NCBI GenBank assembly: GCA_017642695.1
Contig: JAEPQD010000002.1
Coordinates: 1,125,425 to 1,189,424 of the forward strand
Direction of reading: 5' to 3'
DNA length: 64,000 nucleotides
Origin: Parvibaculum sp.
GTDB taxonomy: Bacteria; Pseudomonadota; Alphaproteobacteria; Parvibaculales; Parvibaculaceae
Shown piece after piece: positions 18,672 to 28,325 of the stretch. How positions within the stretch are numbered: position 1 is the first letter of the stretch; every line of letters begins with the position of its first letter. A model generated the notes under the pieces. It made no database searches. It had not been told where the DNA came from and saw only the letters and a list, made by a program, of their open reading frames with translations. Position numbers and translations under genes: made by a program.

Positions 18672-19439
18672 ATGACGCTTACCTCCGGCCAGAAGATAAG
18701 CGAACCCGTGCCCGGCAAGATGCCGCGGCACGTCGCGATCATCATGGACGGCAATGGGCGCTGGGCAGCCAAACGGCATCTGCCGCGTGCCGCCGGTCAC
18801 CGTCAGGGCGTTGAGGCGGTGCGCGTTATTGTGCGCGCGGCGGGCGATCTCGGTATCGAGTATCTGACGCTTTACGGTTTCAGTTCCGAAAACTGGAAGC
18901 GACCCGTTGAGGAAGTGAACGACCTCATGGGTTTGCTCCGCCTTTTCATTCGCCGGGACCTGGCCGAGCTGCACCAGAACGGGGTCCATGTCCGCGTTAT
19001 TGGCGACCGGGACCATCTCGACGCTGATATCGTCGCGATGATCGATGAGGCTGAGGCGCTAACCGCCCAGAACGACAGGCTCAAGCTCCAGATCGCGTTC
19101 AACTACGGCGGCCAGAACGAGATTGCCTCGGCGGTGCGCCGGGTTGCGCGGGAGGTGAAGGCCGGAACGCTGGAGCCGTCTGCGATAACACCCGATACGA
19201 TTGCCGGATTTCTAGATACCGCCGGTATTCCGGACCCCGATCTCATCATCCGCACCAGCGGCGAGAAGCGGCTTTCAAACTTCATGATCTGGCAGGGTGC
19301 CTACTCGGAGCTCGTGTTCTCCGATGCGCTGTGGCCCGATTTCACTCCCGAGTGTTTGCGCGAGGCCATGGAGGAGTATCAACGTCGCAGCAGGCGCTTC
19401 GGCGGACTTGATGCTTCCGGCCAGAGCGGCAAGGTGTGA
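18672..19439 (+). CDS. uppS: Undecaprenyl diphosphate synthase
   Basis: A 255-residue cis-prenyltransferase that extends farnesyl diphosphate with eight isopentenyl units, making the C55 carrier for peptidoglycan and O-antigen synthesis. The catalytic aspartate is D26 in MDGNGRWA, followed by GH-x-x-G ([10 protein letters not shown]), [10 protein letters not shown] and the C-terminal [19 protein letters not shown]. Family members usually read RTSGE-x-RLSNFLLWQ. A TTG 21 bases upstream is possible, but CGAGGTC fits the ATG at 18672. Confidence 0.96.
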   Translation: MTLTSGQKISEPVPGKMPRHVAIIMDGNGRWAAKRHLPRAAGHRQGVEAVRVIVRAAGDLGIEYLTLYGFSSENWKRPVEEVNDLMGLLRLFIRRDLAELHQNGVHVRVIGDRDHLDADIVAMIDEAEALTAQNDRLKLQIAFNYGGQNEIASAVRRVAREVKAGTLEPSAITPDTIAGFLDTAGIPDPDLIIRTSGEKRLSNFMIWQGAYSELVFSDALWPDFTPECLREAMEEYQRRSRRFGGLDASGQSGKV

Positions 19440-19443
19440 TTTC

Positions 19444-20307
19444 ATGACAGCACCGATGAAAGACACCGCCACCGAAGGCCCCGCACCGGCCGGGGGCGAT
19501 CTGGGGACCCGCGTGCTGTCCGCGCTTGTTCTGGCACCGGTCGTGCTGGCCGCGGTCTGGTTTGGTGGTTGGCTTTTCGCGGCGTTGCTGGCAGTCGCGA
19601 GTGTGCTGATGGCACTTGAGCTTTCGGCTCTCCTTTTCGGCGCTGCGAGCCTGCGCAAGGCGGCGCTTCTTTCTTTTACCGCTGTTGCTGCGGTCGCGCT
19701 TGCTTCGGCCGGGCTTGCCCCGGCGGCGTTGGCGGCGGGCGCCGCCGGGCTCGCCTTTGCGCTCGCTGCACGGAGCTGGACGCGCGAACCGCTGTGGCCG
19801 GCGGCGGTAGCCTATTCCTACCTCATTTTGCCCCTCGTGGCGCTCATATGGCTCAGAGCTGATCCGGACCTTGGTCTTGCGGTCGTTGTGTGGCTGCTGG
19901 CAGTGGTGTGGGCGATCGATATTTGCGCCTATTTTGCGGGCAGGTTCATCGGCGGGCCGAAACTTGCACCAAGCATCTCGCCGAAAAAGACATGGGCGGG
20001 GCTTCTGGGAGGGATGGCTGGCGCCGTCGTGGTGGCGGTGGCGGCGCCGATCTGGATCGGTAGCGGTTCTGCCGTCATTCTGGCGTTTATCGCAGCGGGC
20101 CTCACTATCCTTGAACAAGCGGGGGATTTTGCGGAATCCGCGATGAAACGCCGCGCCGGAGTGAAGGATTCCGGTACGCTGATACCCGGACATGGCGGTA
20201 TTCTCGATCGCGTCGACGGTCTGGTTACTGTCGCGCTCGGCGCGGCAATTCTGGCTCTTGTGAACAATGCGGCACACCCCGCCGCGGGAGTATTGATTTG
20301 GCCCTGA
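19444..20307 (+). CDS. cdsA: Phosphatidate cytidylyltransferase
   Basis: A 287-residue inner-membrane enzyme making CDP-diacylglycerol from CTP and phosphatidic acid, the branch point for all membrane phospholipids. It has about seven or eight hydrophobic segments. The CdsA signature S-x-x-K-R ... K-D ... PGHGGILDR-x-D is complete near residues 230-258 (SAMKRRAGVKDSG, then IPGHGGILDRVDG). The ATG lies 4 bases after the uppS stop, and the end overlaps dxr by 10 bases, so the three genes are translationally linked. Confidence 0.95.
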   Translation: MTAPMKDTATEGPAPAGGDLGTRVLSALVLAPVVLAAVWFGGWLFAALLAVASVLMALELSALLFGAASLRKAALLSFTAVAAVALASAGLAPAALAAGAAGLAFALAARSWTREPLWPAAVAYSYLILPLVALIWLRADPDLGLAVVVWLLAVVWAIDICAYFAGRFIGGPKLAPSISPKKTWAGLLGGMAGAVVVAVAAPIWIGSGSAVILAFIAAGLTILEQAGDFAESAMKRRAGVKDSGTLIPGHGGILDRVDGLVTVALGAAILALVNNAAHPAAGVLIWP

Positions 20308-21521
20308 CCGTCTCGGCAGGTAGCAAAACTATCGCGGTACCCCATCCGGTACACGGCAAGCGCAGCGTCACCATTCTCGGTTCGACGGGTTCCATCGGCT
20401 GTTCCACGCTCGATCTGATTGCGCGAGACCGGGAGCGCTTCGAACTTGTCGCCCTCACCGCGCACCGGAACGTCCAGGCACTCGTCGAACAAGCGAGGCA
20501 ACATCGACCTCAGGTGGCCGTGATCGCCGATGAGACGCTCTATGGAGCGTTGAAGGAAGGTCTGGCGGGAACCGACATCCAAGCCGCTGCTGGAGGACAA
20601 GCTGTTGTGGATGCTGCAGAACTGTCAGCCGAATGGGTGATGGCGGGTATTGTCGGGGCGGCCGGCCTTGCGCCCACGCTGGCGGCGGTTCGTCGGGGAG
20701 CTTGCGTCGCCCTCGCCAACAAGGAATGCCTCGTATCGGCGGGACCGCTTTTTCTCGCCGAAGTAGAGAAATCGGGCGCGACGCTGCTCCCGGTCGACTC
20801 CGAACACAATGCCATCTTTCAGGTTCTGGATAGCCGGCGCCTCGATACGGTGGACAAGATCGTGCTAACCGCGTCCGGAGGCCCGTTCAGGATGTGGAGC
20901 GAAGAGGAGATGGAGGGAGCGACCCCCGCTCAGGCCGTCGCCCATCCCCGCTGGGAGATGGGGGCCAAGATTTCGGTGGATTCCGCAACCCTGATGAACA
21001 AGGGACTGGAACTGATAGAGGCGCACTACCTCTTTCCGGTGGGTGAAGAGAAGCTCGATGTTATCGTTCATCCAGAATCCATCGTCCACAGCATGGTTGC
21101 CTATGTCGATGGATCGGTTTTGGCTCAGCTCGGCTCCCCCGATATGCGTACCCCGATTTCCTATACGTTGGCGTGGCCGGGACGCATGAGCACACCGTCA
21201 GAAAAGCTGAATCTCGCGCAGATTGGTCAATTAACCTTCCAAGAACCTGATATTAAAAGATTTCCGGCGCTGACGGTGGCGCGCGAGGCGCTTCGGGCCG
21301 GGGGATTTGCGCCGACCGTCCTCAATGCAGCCAATGAAGTCGCCGTGGACGCTTTTCTCAATGGCCGTATTGGATTTCTCGACATAGTGCGGCTTTCGGA
21401 GGCAGTTCTGGATGCTTGCGCGGCCGGAAACGGGCTCCCGGAAGATTTGTCTTCGATATACGAAATCGACAGGAACACGCGGATTCTTGCGCAGGAATGG
21501 GTGCAAAAGCGTGTTTGCTGA
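20298..21521 (+). CDS. dxr: 1-deoxy-D-xylulose 5-phosphate reductoisomerase
   Basis: A 407-residue enzyme of the MEP isoprenoid pathway, converting DXP to MEP with NADPH. NADPH-binding GSTGSIG is at residues 28-34. The metal/substrate region has LLPVDSEHNAIFQ, LTASGGPFR and MGAKISVDSATLMNKGLELIEA (part of it cited here as SVDSATLMNKG). It appears to start at a TTG (20298), overlapping the cdsA end by 10 bases, with GGGAG upstream. Its product feeds UppS, encoded two genes upstream. Confidence 0.96.
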   Translation: MALTVSAGSKTIAVPHPVHGKRSVTILGSTGSIGCSTLDLIARDRERFELVALTAHRNVQALVEQARQHRPQVAVIADETLYGALKEGLAGTDIQAAAGGQAVVDAAELSAEWVMAGIVGAAGLAPTLAAVRRGACVALANKECLVSAGPLFLAEVEKSGATLLPVDSEHNAIFQVLDSRRLDTVDKIVLTASGGPFRMWSEEEMEGATPAQAVAHPRWEMGAKISVDSATLMNKGLELIEAHYLFPVGEEKLDVIVHPESIVHSMVAYVDGSVLAQLGSPDMRTPISYTLAWPGRMSTPSEKLNLAQIGQLTFQEPDIKRFPALTVAREALRAGGFAPTVLNAANEVAVDAFLNGRIGFLDIVRLSEAVLDACAAGNGLPEDLSSIYEIDRNTRILAQEWVQKRVC

Positions 21522-21659
21522 CGTAGGCTGTGGGCCGCTGCCGAGTCCGGGAGTCGAGAGAATGCCTGGCCGGCTTTGTGTGGGGGAAACGGTGCTTCCC
21601 GCATCCGGCCATGCCGTATGCGGAGCACCGCTCTTGAGTGGGACAGCAGCTTGAACGCG

Positions 21660-22820
21660 ATGGATGTGCTAGCGGGAGTTGGCGGTTTCGGAGAATCTCT
21701 CTGGAGCTATCTCATCCCCTTTTTGTTTGTATTGACCGTCGTGGTCTTTTTTCACGAACTAGGGCACTTCTCCGTTGCCAGATGGTTCGGTGTGAAGGTC
21801 GACACGTTCTCGATCGGGTTCGGCCGGGAAATATTTGGCTGGAATGACAAGCACGGCACGCGGTGGAAGCTGAGCTGGATTCCGCTCGGTGGCTATGTGA
21901 AGTTTGCCGGTGACGAGAATGCCGCAAGCGTTCCCGACCGCGAGCGGCTCGAGAGTCTTCCCGAGGACCAGAAGGCGGGACTTTTTCATTTCAAGCCGCT
22001 GTCGCAGCGCGCCGCTGTCGTTGCCGCCGGTCCTGTCGCCAATTTCATTCTGGCCATCGTCATATTCGCAGGGGTGTTCACCTTTGTCGGCCGAACAGTG
22101 GGTGCGCCACTTGTAGAGGCCGTGGTGGATGGAAGCCCTGCGGCGGCGGCCGGGTTCGCGCCCGGCGACCGGATTGTTGCAATCGATGGACAACACATCG
22201 AGAGCTTCGAGGAAATCCGCCGCTACGTGACAACAGGCGCCGGCTCCACGATGACATTTCTGGTTGAACGCGGGGGCCGCGAAGTTTCGCTGATTGCGGC
22301 ACCTGAGGTTCAGCAGATTACGGACCGGTTCGGCAATGTTCACCGTGTTCCGCAACTGGGTATCCAGCAGGGCGGCGGCTCTGAGATCATCCGTAGCGAC
22401 CCCTTGAGCGCCGTATGGCTTGGAGTCAAGGAAACGGCGTTTATTGTCGAACGTACGTTCGACTATCTCGGCGGAATCATTACCGGGCGTGAGTCCGCCG
22501 ACCAACTTCGGGGTGTAATCGGCATTGCGCAGACCTCGGGCCAAGTCGCTACATTCGGCTTTGTTGCGTTGTTGACGATGACGGCACTTCTGTCGGTAAG
22601 CATCGGGTTGCTCAATCTTTTCCCTGTCCCTCTCCTTGATGGCGGACACCTCCTGTACTATGCGGTCGAGGCCGTTCGTGGCCGCCCACTTGGGGAACAG
22701 GCGCAGGAATTCGGTTTCAGGATTGGCCTCGCGCTGGTCATGACCTTGATGATATTCGCTACGTGGAATGATCTGGCACGTCTTGAAGTCTTTTCGTTTC
22801 TAGGTGGTTTGTTTAGCTAA
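21660..22820 (+). CDS. rseP: Site-2 intramembrane zinc metalloprotease RseP
   Basis: A 386-residue S2P protease of the inner membrane. The zinc motif HELGH is at residues 32-36 in the first transmembrane helix. One PDZ domain (about 120-200, with GSPAAAAGFAPGDRIVAIDG) follows, and the last helices hold the NLFPVPLLDGGHLL motif with the third zinc ligand. RseP cleaves anti-sigma factors such as RseA during envelope stress and removes remnant signal peptides. Only one PDZ is obvious, against two in E. coli. The start is uncertain: a TTG 9 bases upstream has the better spaced purine stretch. It precedes bamA, as usual. Confidence 0.94.
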   Translation: MDVLAGVGGFGESLWSYLIPFLFVLTVVVFFHELGHFSVARWFGVKVDTFSIGFGREIFGWNDKHGTRWKLSWIPLGGYVKFAGDENAASVPDRERLESLPEDQKAGLFHFKPLSQRAAVVAAGPVANFILAIVIFAGVFTFVGRTVGAPLVEAVVDGSPAAAAGFAPGDRIVAIDGQHIESFEEIRRYVTTGAGSTMTFLVERGGREVSLIAAPEVQQITDRFGNVHRVPQLGIQQGGGSEIIRSDPLSAVWLGVKETAFIVERTFDYLGGIITGRESADQLRGVIGIAQTSGQVATFGFVALLTMTALLSVSIGLLNLFPVPLLDGGHLLYYAVEAVRGRPLGEQAQEFGFRIGLALVMTLMIFATWNDLARLEVFSFLGGLFS

Positions 22821-22909
22821 CCGCATGGGGCCATCAGGGTTCCGGCGGTATTGGAAAGTTCGCGCAATCGGGTTCGCACTTAGGCGCGGTTGTTAGGTTA
22901 GGGGACGAG

Positions 22910-25246
22910 ATGGGGCGACTGGCCGATTACATGACCAGAACGGTACGTATCGTGGCGACTTCCGCCATGCTTCTTGTTGTTCCGTTTTTTCTTGCGGCGC
23001 TGCCTGGCGGCGGTTCAGTAGGCGTAGCCCATGCTGAAGACCTGTACGTCACAGCCGTAGACGTGCAGGGCAATCAGCGCATCGAAGCCGGCACGGTCCG
23101 TTCGTACATGCTTCTCAAGCCGGGCATGAAGTACGATCCGCAGCTGGCTGACCAGTCGCTCAAGCAGCTGTTCGGAACAGGTCTTTTCGCTGACATTTCG
23201 ATGCGCCTCGATGGTACGCGTGTCATCGTGTCGGTTGTTGAAAATCCGATCATCAATCGTGTTGCTTTTGAGGGTAACAGCGCGCTGAAGGAGGAGGATC
23301 TTCAAAAGGAAGTACAGCTGCAGCCTCGCGTCGTTTATACGCGCGCCAAGGTTCAGGGCGATGTCACACGCATGATCGAGTTGTACCGGCGAAGCGGACG
23401 CTTTTCGGCGACCATTGAACCGAAGGTCATTCAGCTTCCCCAAAACCGCGTCGATCTTGTCTTCGAGATTACCGAGGGCCCGAAGACGAAAATTGCCTCC
23501 ATCAACTTCATCGGAAACAAGGAGTTCAGCGACGGTACGTTGCGTGAGGTGATTTCCACCGGCGAATCCGCCTGGTGGAAGTTTCTTTCCTCGTCCGACA
23601 GCTACGACCCGGACCGTCTCACATATGATCGCGAATTGCTCCGCCGGTATTATCTGCAGCGCGGATATGCAGACTTTCGTGTTGTTTCCGCCGTTGCCGA
23701 CCTGAGCCGGGACGACTCGGCGTTTCATATTACATTTACGGTCGATGAGGGTGAGGTCTACGAGTTCGGCGAGGTTGCTGTCACGACGGAGCTCGATAAG
23801 CTAAACCAAGAAGAACTTGAAGCACTGCTCCTGCCGCAAACCGGTGAAGTCTATAATGCCGGCCTTATCGACCAGACCATCGACGAGCTCACTTTTGCCG
23901 CAGGCACGAGCGGTTATGCCTTTGCAGAAGTGCGTCCCAGGATTCAGCGCCGCAGTGACGAGCGTGTCATTGATCTGACATTCCAGATTACAGAAGGGCC
24001 GCGCGTCTATGTTGAGCGGATCAACATTACCGGTAATTCGCGCACGCTGGACAAGGTAATCCGGCGCGAAATCCGAATGTCGGAAGGTGACGCCTTCAAC
24101 AAGGTTCTGCTCGACAAATCCGAGAAGAATATTCGTGGCCTGCAGTACTTTTCGAAGATCGACATCACGCAGAACCCAGGTTCCGCTGAAGACAAAACCG
24201 TCATCAATGTAGACGTTCAAGAGCAATCTACCGGCTCTCTTTCACTTAGCGCCGGCTTCTCGACGCTCGACAACGCCGTTGCGGGCATTCAGCTGTCGGA
24301 ACGGAATTTCCTTGGCCGTGGGTTGCAGCTAAGCACAAGCCTTTCGATTTCCAAGCGCCGCCAGCTTATCGAGTTCCACTATACGGATCCCTATTTCCTC
24401 GACCGCGATCTTGTGGGTGGTATCGATCTGTTCGGTAGCGAGACGGATTACCAGAACGAGTCGTCGTTCAATTCCCGCTCGCAGGGCTTTGGTCTGCGCT
24501 TCGGTTTTCCTCTTTCCGAGAAGAGCCGTCTTCTGTTGCGCTACCAATTCCGGTTCGACGAGATATTTGACGTACATCCATCGGCTTCTACAGCGATTCA
24601 AGCTGCCAAGGGGTCGGAGTATCGTTCGATCATCGGCTATGACTACTATTACGACAACCGCAACGACCCCGTGGATCCGACGGAAGGCTGGGACTTTCTG
24701 TTCAGCCAGAATCTCGCCGGTCTCGGCGGGACCGTCCGCTATCTGTCGAATGAAGTGCTCGCGCGCTACTATTATCCTCTGACAGACGATTTTCTCACGA
24801 GCTGGAGGATAGACGGCGGTTACGTTCAGGGGTTGGGCAAGGATGTTCCGCTGAGCGATCACTTCTTCAAGGGCGGAAATTCCATCCGTGGCTTTGCGCG
24901 TGGTGGTGTTGGTCCTCGAGACGTTACTTCGCCCAATCAAGATGCTGTCGGTGCTCTGGCTTATATCTTCGGCACGGCCGAGCTGAGTTTCCCCAACGGG
25001 TTGCCTGATGCCCTTGGCGTAAGGACGTCGGTCTTTGCCGACGGTGGTTATATCGGGTTGTCTGACTATGACCGGGCTCTTTATCCAGGTATCGTCGACG
25101 ATTTCGCGCCTCGTGCGTCCGTCGGCCTCAGCGTTTACTGGCAGTCGCCGTTCGGACCGATCAGGCTGGATTTCGCACAAGTGCTGCTGGATGAGCCCTA
25201 CGACGAGAAAGAAGCGTTCCGCTTCAGCGCAGGAACGTCGTTCTGA
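22910..25246 (+). CDS. bamA: Outer membrane protein assembly factor BamA
   Basis: A 778-residue Omp85 protein. The signal peptide ends near HA|ED (residue 42). Five POTRA domains follow (about 45-430), each with the VxGNxRT/R-type core (for example VQGNQRIEAGTV, FEGNSALKEEDL, FIGNKEFSDGTL, ITGNSRTLDKVI). A 16-strand barrel ends in the terminal phenylalanine (AGTSF). The L6 loop signature is IRGFARG near residue 660. BamA is the essential catalyst inserting beta-barrel proteins, including TolC and LptD, into the outer membrane. It sits between rseP and skp. Confidence 0.97.
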   Translation: MGRLADYMTRTVRIVATSAMLLVVPFFLAALPGGGSVGVAHAEDLYVTAVDVQGNQRIEAGTVRSYMLLKPGMKYDPQLADQSLKQLFGTGLFADISMRLDGTRVIVSVVENPIINRVAFEGNSALKEEDLQKEVQLQPRVVYTRAKVQGDVTRMIELYRRSGRFSATIEPKVIQLPQNRVDLVFEITEGPKTKIASINFIGNKEFSDGTLREVISTGESAWWKFLSSSDSYDPDRLTYDRELLRRYYLQRGYADFRVVSAVADLSRDDSAFHITFTVDEGEVYEFGEVAVTTELDKLNQEELEALLLPQTGEVYNAGLIDQTIDELTFAAGTSGYAFAEVRPRIQRRSDERVIDLTFQITEGPRVYVERINITGNSRTLDKVIRREIRMSEGDAFNKVLLDKSEKNIRGLQYFSKIDITQNPGSAEDKTVINVDVQEQSTGSLSLSAGFSTLDNAVAGIQLSERNFLGRGLQLSTSLSISKRRQLIEFHYTDPYFLDRDLVGGIDLFGSETDYQNESSFNSRSQGFGLRFGFPLSEKSRLLLRYQFRFDEIFDVHPSASTAIQAAKGSEYRSIIGYDYYYDNRNDPVDPTEGWDFLFSQNLAGLGGTVRYLSNEVLARYYYPLTDDFLTSWRIDGGYVQGLGKDVPLSDHFFKGGNSIRGFARGGVGPRDVTSPNQDAVGALAYIFGTAELSFPNGLPDALGVRTSVFADGGYIGLSDYDRALYPGIVDDFAPRASVGLSVYWQSPFGPIRLDFAQVLLDEPYDEKEAFRFSAGTSF

Positions 25247-25297
25247 GGAGCATGACGCTAGGTGCTCGAAACAGGGATATGAGAGGGACGTGAGGAG

Positions 25298-25903
25298 ATG
25301 ATGTTCAAGTTGAGTGTTAGACGGTTTTTTGCGGCAGCATCTGTCGCGCTTTTGGCGCTGTGGCCGTTGTCTTCTGTTCCTGCTGCCGCCGCAGGCCCCG
25401 CTGTCATCTTCATTGTCGATACCAATGCGGTATTTGCGCAGTCGAAGGTGGGCCAGAATATACGTAGCCAGTTTGAAGACCAGATGAAGAAACTGGCGGC
25501 GGAAGGCAAGAAGGCGGGTGAGGGTTTGCAGGCCGACGCGAAGAAGTTGTCCGACGAGAGGGCATTGCTCTCCCAGGAAGATCTGCAGAAGAAGGTGGCC
25601 GGCCTTCAGAAGCGCGAAGCTGAATTCCAGCAATCGTTCCAGACGAAGCGGCAGGCGCTACAGCTGGGCGTTCAGCGGGCGGAGGCGAAGGTCGAGGCTG
25701 CTTTGGCGCCCATATTCGCTGAGATATTGCGAGAACGCGGCGGAACGGTATTGTTCGACCAATCCGTGGTTCTGGCCGGCGGCGCAGATCTCGACATCTC
25801 CGCGGAAGTGCTGAAGAAGCTGAATGAGCGGCTGACGACCGTTGAGGTGAAACCGGTTACGCCGGAAGAGTTGCGGGCCGCACAGCAAACGGAAGCTGAG
25901 TGA
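25298..25903 (+). CDS. skp: Periplasmic chaperone Skp/OmpH
   Basis: A 201-residue exported protein with a signal peptide (about 1-32, AAAA|GPA). It then has a short beta strand with the FIVDTNAVFAQSKVG family motif and a long lysine/glutamate-rich helical hairpin (about 60-140) that forms the tentacles of the Skp trimer. Skp holds unfolded outer-membrane proteins in the periplasm and hands them to BamA, encoded just upstream. Two adjacent ATG codons make the start uncertain by one residue. Confidence 0.9.
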   Translation: MMFKLSVRRFFAAASVALLALWPLSSVPAAAAGPAVIFIVDTNAVFAQSKVGQNIRSQFEDQMKKLAAEGKKAGEGLQADAKKLSDERALLSQEDLQKKVAGLQKREAEFQQSFQTKRQALQLGVQRAEAKVEAALAPIFAEILRERGGTVLFDQSVVLAGGADLDISAEVLKKLNERLTTVEVKPVTPEELRAAQQTEAE

Positions 25904-25949
25904 GGATAGCAATCGGCGAAGAATATCTCGCGGATTCTCAGATGCGACT

Positions 25950-27014
25950 ATGGCGGACAAGCGTTTCTTCAGGTCCAGAGACCCCGTGCCGCTCGGCGAT
26001 ATTGCCGAGCGGATAGGGGCCGGTATTGCCCAGACGAGTGATGCTGGCCGGCAGATGAGCGGTGTCGCGTCCCTCGACGTCGCCGGGCCTGACGAGGTCA
26101 GCTTTCTCGATAACCCCAAATACGTGGATGCATTCGCGAAAACGAAGGCGGGGGCGTGCATCGTCCACCCTAGATTTGCGGATCGCGCTCCGGCGGGTAC
26201 GGCGCTGTTGTTATCCGAGCAGCCTTACAGGGCCTATTCCCTTGTTGCACAGTTGTTCTATCCGGATGAGGCCGTTGGAACGGATACGTTCGGCTCTCCG
26301 GGAAATGTAAGCGAGCGAGCGACAGTGCACCCGTCGGCCAAGCTTGGTGAAAATGTGACGATAGAACCAGGTGCGAGCGTCGGTGCGGGAGCGGAAATCG
26401 GCCGCAACACGGTAATCGGTACAAACACGAGCATCGGTAAGGGATGTACAGTCGGCAAGGATTGTTTCATCGGGCCGAATGTGACTGTGAGTCATGCGCA
26501 TATCGGTGACCGCGTGATGTTGCATCCAGGCGTTCGTGTTGGCCAGGACGGTTTCGGATTCGCGATGGGGTATCCGCGTCACGAAAAAGTTCCGCAGCTC
26601 GGCCGCGTTATTATTCAGGATGATGTGGAAATAGGGGCCAACACGACAGTCGACCGGGGAGCGGGGCCGGATACGGTGATCGGCGAAGGGACGAAGATCG
26701 ATAACCTTGTGCAGATCGGCCACAATGTGGAGATCGGCAGAGGGTGCATCATTGTTGCTCAGACGGGAATTTCCGGGAGCGCAAAGCTCGGAGACTTTGT
26801 CGTTCTTGCTGCTCAGGTCGGTGTGACGGGACACCTGACGATCAATTCGGGTGCCCAGATCGCGGCGCGCGGCGCGGTCGTCCACGACGTGCCCGCCGGA
26901 CAGCAATATGGGGGCCTCCCCGCAAAGCCTATTGCCGAGTGGCGCCGGGAGGTCGTCGAACTGCGCAAGCTGGGAAGACGTCCCAAGACTGGTAACAAGC
27001 CGAGTGAGCAATGA
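25950..27014 (+). CDS. lpxD: UDP-3-O-acylglucosamine N-acyltransferase
   Basis: A 354-residue LpxD, the third lipid A enzyme, adding the N-linked hydroxyacyl chain from acyl-ACP to UDP-3-O-acyl-glucosamine. The N-terminal uridine-binding domain (about 1-115) is followed by a left-handed beta-helix of many hexapeptide repeats (about 120-310). The catalytic histidine is in IGHNVEIG. A C-terminal helix carries RREVVELRKLGRR. Position between skp and fabZ matches the conserved envelope cluster. Confidence 0.96.
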   Translation: MADKRFFRSRDPVPLGDIAERIGAGIAQTSDAGRQMSGVASLDVAGPDEVSFLDNPKYVDAFAKTKAGACIVHPRFADRAPAGTALLLSEQPYRAYSLVAQLFYPDEAVGTDTFGSPGNVSERATVHPSAKLGENVTIEPGASVGAGAEIGRNTVIGTNTSIGKGCTVGKDCFIGPNVTVSHAHIGDRVMLHPGVRVGQDGFGFAMGYPRHEKVPQLGRVIIQDDVEIGANTTVDRGAGPDTVIGEGTKIDNLVQIGHNVEIGRGCIIVAQTGISGSAKLGDFVVLAAQVGVTGHLTINSGAQIAARGAVVHDVPAGQQYGGLPAKPIAEWRREVVELRKLGRRPKTGNKPSEQ

Positions 27015-27042
27015 CGTTGGATGATTGTGGAAGGATGAACGT

Positions 27043-27519
27043 ATGAGCGAGGCTGAGACGCCTGCGAAGCTCGACAGCGCCGATATCAACCGGGTCCTGG
27101 AGCTTCTTCCCCATCGCTATCCGATGCTGATGATCGACCGGATCATTGAAATGAAGGGTGACGAGTCGGCCATTGGAATCAAGAACGTCACGAACAATGA
27201 ACCTTTCTTTCAGGGACACTTTCCGGGGCATCCCGTCATGCCTGGTGTGTTGATCGTGGAAGCGATGGCGCAGACGGCCGGCGCACTTGTCATCAACAGT
27301 CTGGGAACGTCAGGAAGCAATCAGCTGGTTTATTTCATGACGGTGGACCGCGCCCGTTTTCGAAAGCCTGTCCTTCCTGGGGACGTCCTGCATGTTCACG
27401 TTACGAAACTCCAGAGCCGGGGAACGGTCTGGAAGTATCACGGCGAAGGTCGCGTGGACGGAAAACTGGTGGCTGAGTGCGACCTTGGGGCGATGATCGC
27501 AGGTCCGGCGGAGAGATGA
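27043..27519 (+). CDS. fabZ: 3-hydroxyacyl-ACP dehydratase FabZ
   Basis: A 158-residue hot-dog-fold dehydratase that removes water from 3-hydroxyacyl-ACP in fatty-acid elongation. The signature [11 protein letters not shown] is present, and the catalytic His/Glu pair lies in [20 protein letters not shown]. FabZ and LpxA/LpxD compete for the same 3-hydroxyacyl-ACP, which explains its place in the lipid A operon. The ATG at 27043 follows GGAAGGATGAAC; a TTG 18 bases upstream is unlikely. Its stop overlaps the lpxA start (ATGA). Confidence 0.97.
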   Translation: MSEAETPAKLDSADINRVLELLPHRYPMLMIDRIIEMKGDESAIGIKNVTNNEPFFQGHFPGHPVMPGVLIVEAMAQTAGALVINSLGTSGSNQLVYFMTVDRARFRKPVLPGDVLHVHVTKLQSRGTVWKYHGEGRVDGKLVAECDLGAMIAGPAER

Positions 27520-28316
27520 CGCAAGTTCACCCCACAGCTGTAGTCGATGCGCGGGCACAACTGGCGGCGGATGTCACCGTTGGGCCCTTTTGCGTGGTTG
27601 GCCCCGACGTCACTCTCGGCGAGGCGGTGGTGCTTCATTCACATGTGGTGGTGGAGGGACGGACAACAATCGGTGCGCGCACGCAAATTTTCCCGTTCGC
27701 GTCTATAGGTCATGCGCCGCAAGACCTGAAATACAAGGGTGAACCGAGCCGACTGGAAATAGGCGCGGACAACCTCATACGCGAACACGTGACCATGAAC
27801 CCGGGCACGGAGGGAGGCGGCATGGTGACACGCGTCGGCAATCACTGTGCATTTCTTGCAAGTTCGCATGTCGGCCACGATTCGATCATCGGCGATCACG
27901 TGGTCTTCTCGAACAATGTCATGCTCGCCGGGCATTGTATTATCGGCGACTTCGTTATCTTTGGTGGGGGCGCTGCGCTCCATCAGTTTGGGCGAGTTGG
28001 AAAGCACGCGTTTATTGGGGGGATGAGCGCTGTTGAAAATGACGTCATACCCTACGGTCTCGTAATCGGAAACAGAGCCCATCTTATGGGGCTCAATCTG
28101 GTCGGATTGAAGCGGCGAGGGTTTTCGAGAGAGAAGATACAGACAATGCGAGAAGCCTACGGTGTTCTTTTTGGGGAAACGGGCACGCTGCGGGAAAGAG
28201 TGACGATGGTTGCGGAGCGTTATACCGGTCAGGACGAAGTGATGGAGATCGTCGATTTTATCCAGGCCGAGTCGGACCGTGCCATTTGCATGCCCCGACT
28301 TGACCGCGCCGTCTGA
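27516..28316 (+). CDS. lpxA: UDP-N-acetylglucosamine O-acyltransferase
   Basis: A 266-residue LpxA, the first lipid A enzyme, transferring a 3-hydroxyacyl chain to the 3-OH of UDP-GlcNAc. The N-terminal left-handed beta-helix of hexapeptide repeats covers about residues 1-185 ([12 protein letters not shown], then [19 protein letters not shown]). The catalytic histidine is within the [14 protein letters not shown] stretch, and a helical C-terminal domain follows. It overlaps fabZ by 4 bases, which implies translational coupling. Confidence 0.97.
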   Translation: MTQVHPTAVVDARAQLAADVTVGPFCVVGPDVTLGEAVVLHSHVVVEGRTTIGARTQIFPFASIGHAPQDLKYKGEPSRLEIGADNLIREHVTMNPGTEGGGMVTRVGNHCAFLASSHVGHDSIIGDHVVFSNNVMLAGHCIIGDFVIFGGGAALHQFGRVGKHAFIGGMSAVENDVIPYGLVIGNRAHLMGLNLVGLKRRGFSREKIQTMREAYGVLFGETGTLRERVTMVAERYTGQDEVMEIVDFIQAESDRAICMPRLDRAV

Positions 28317-28325
28317 CACCGGTCG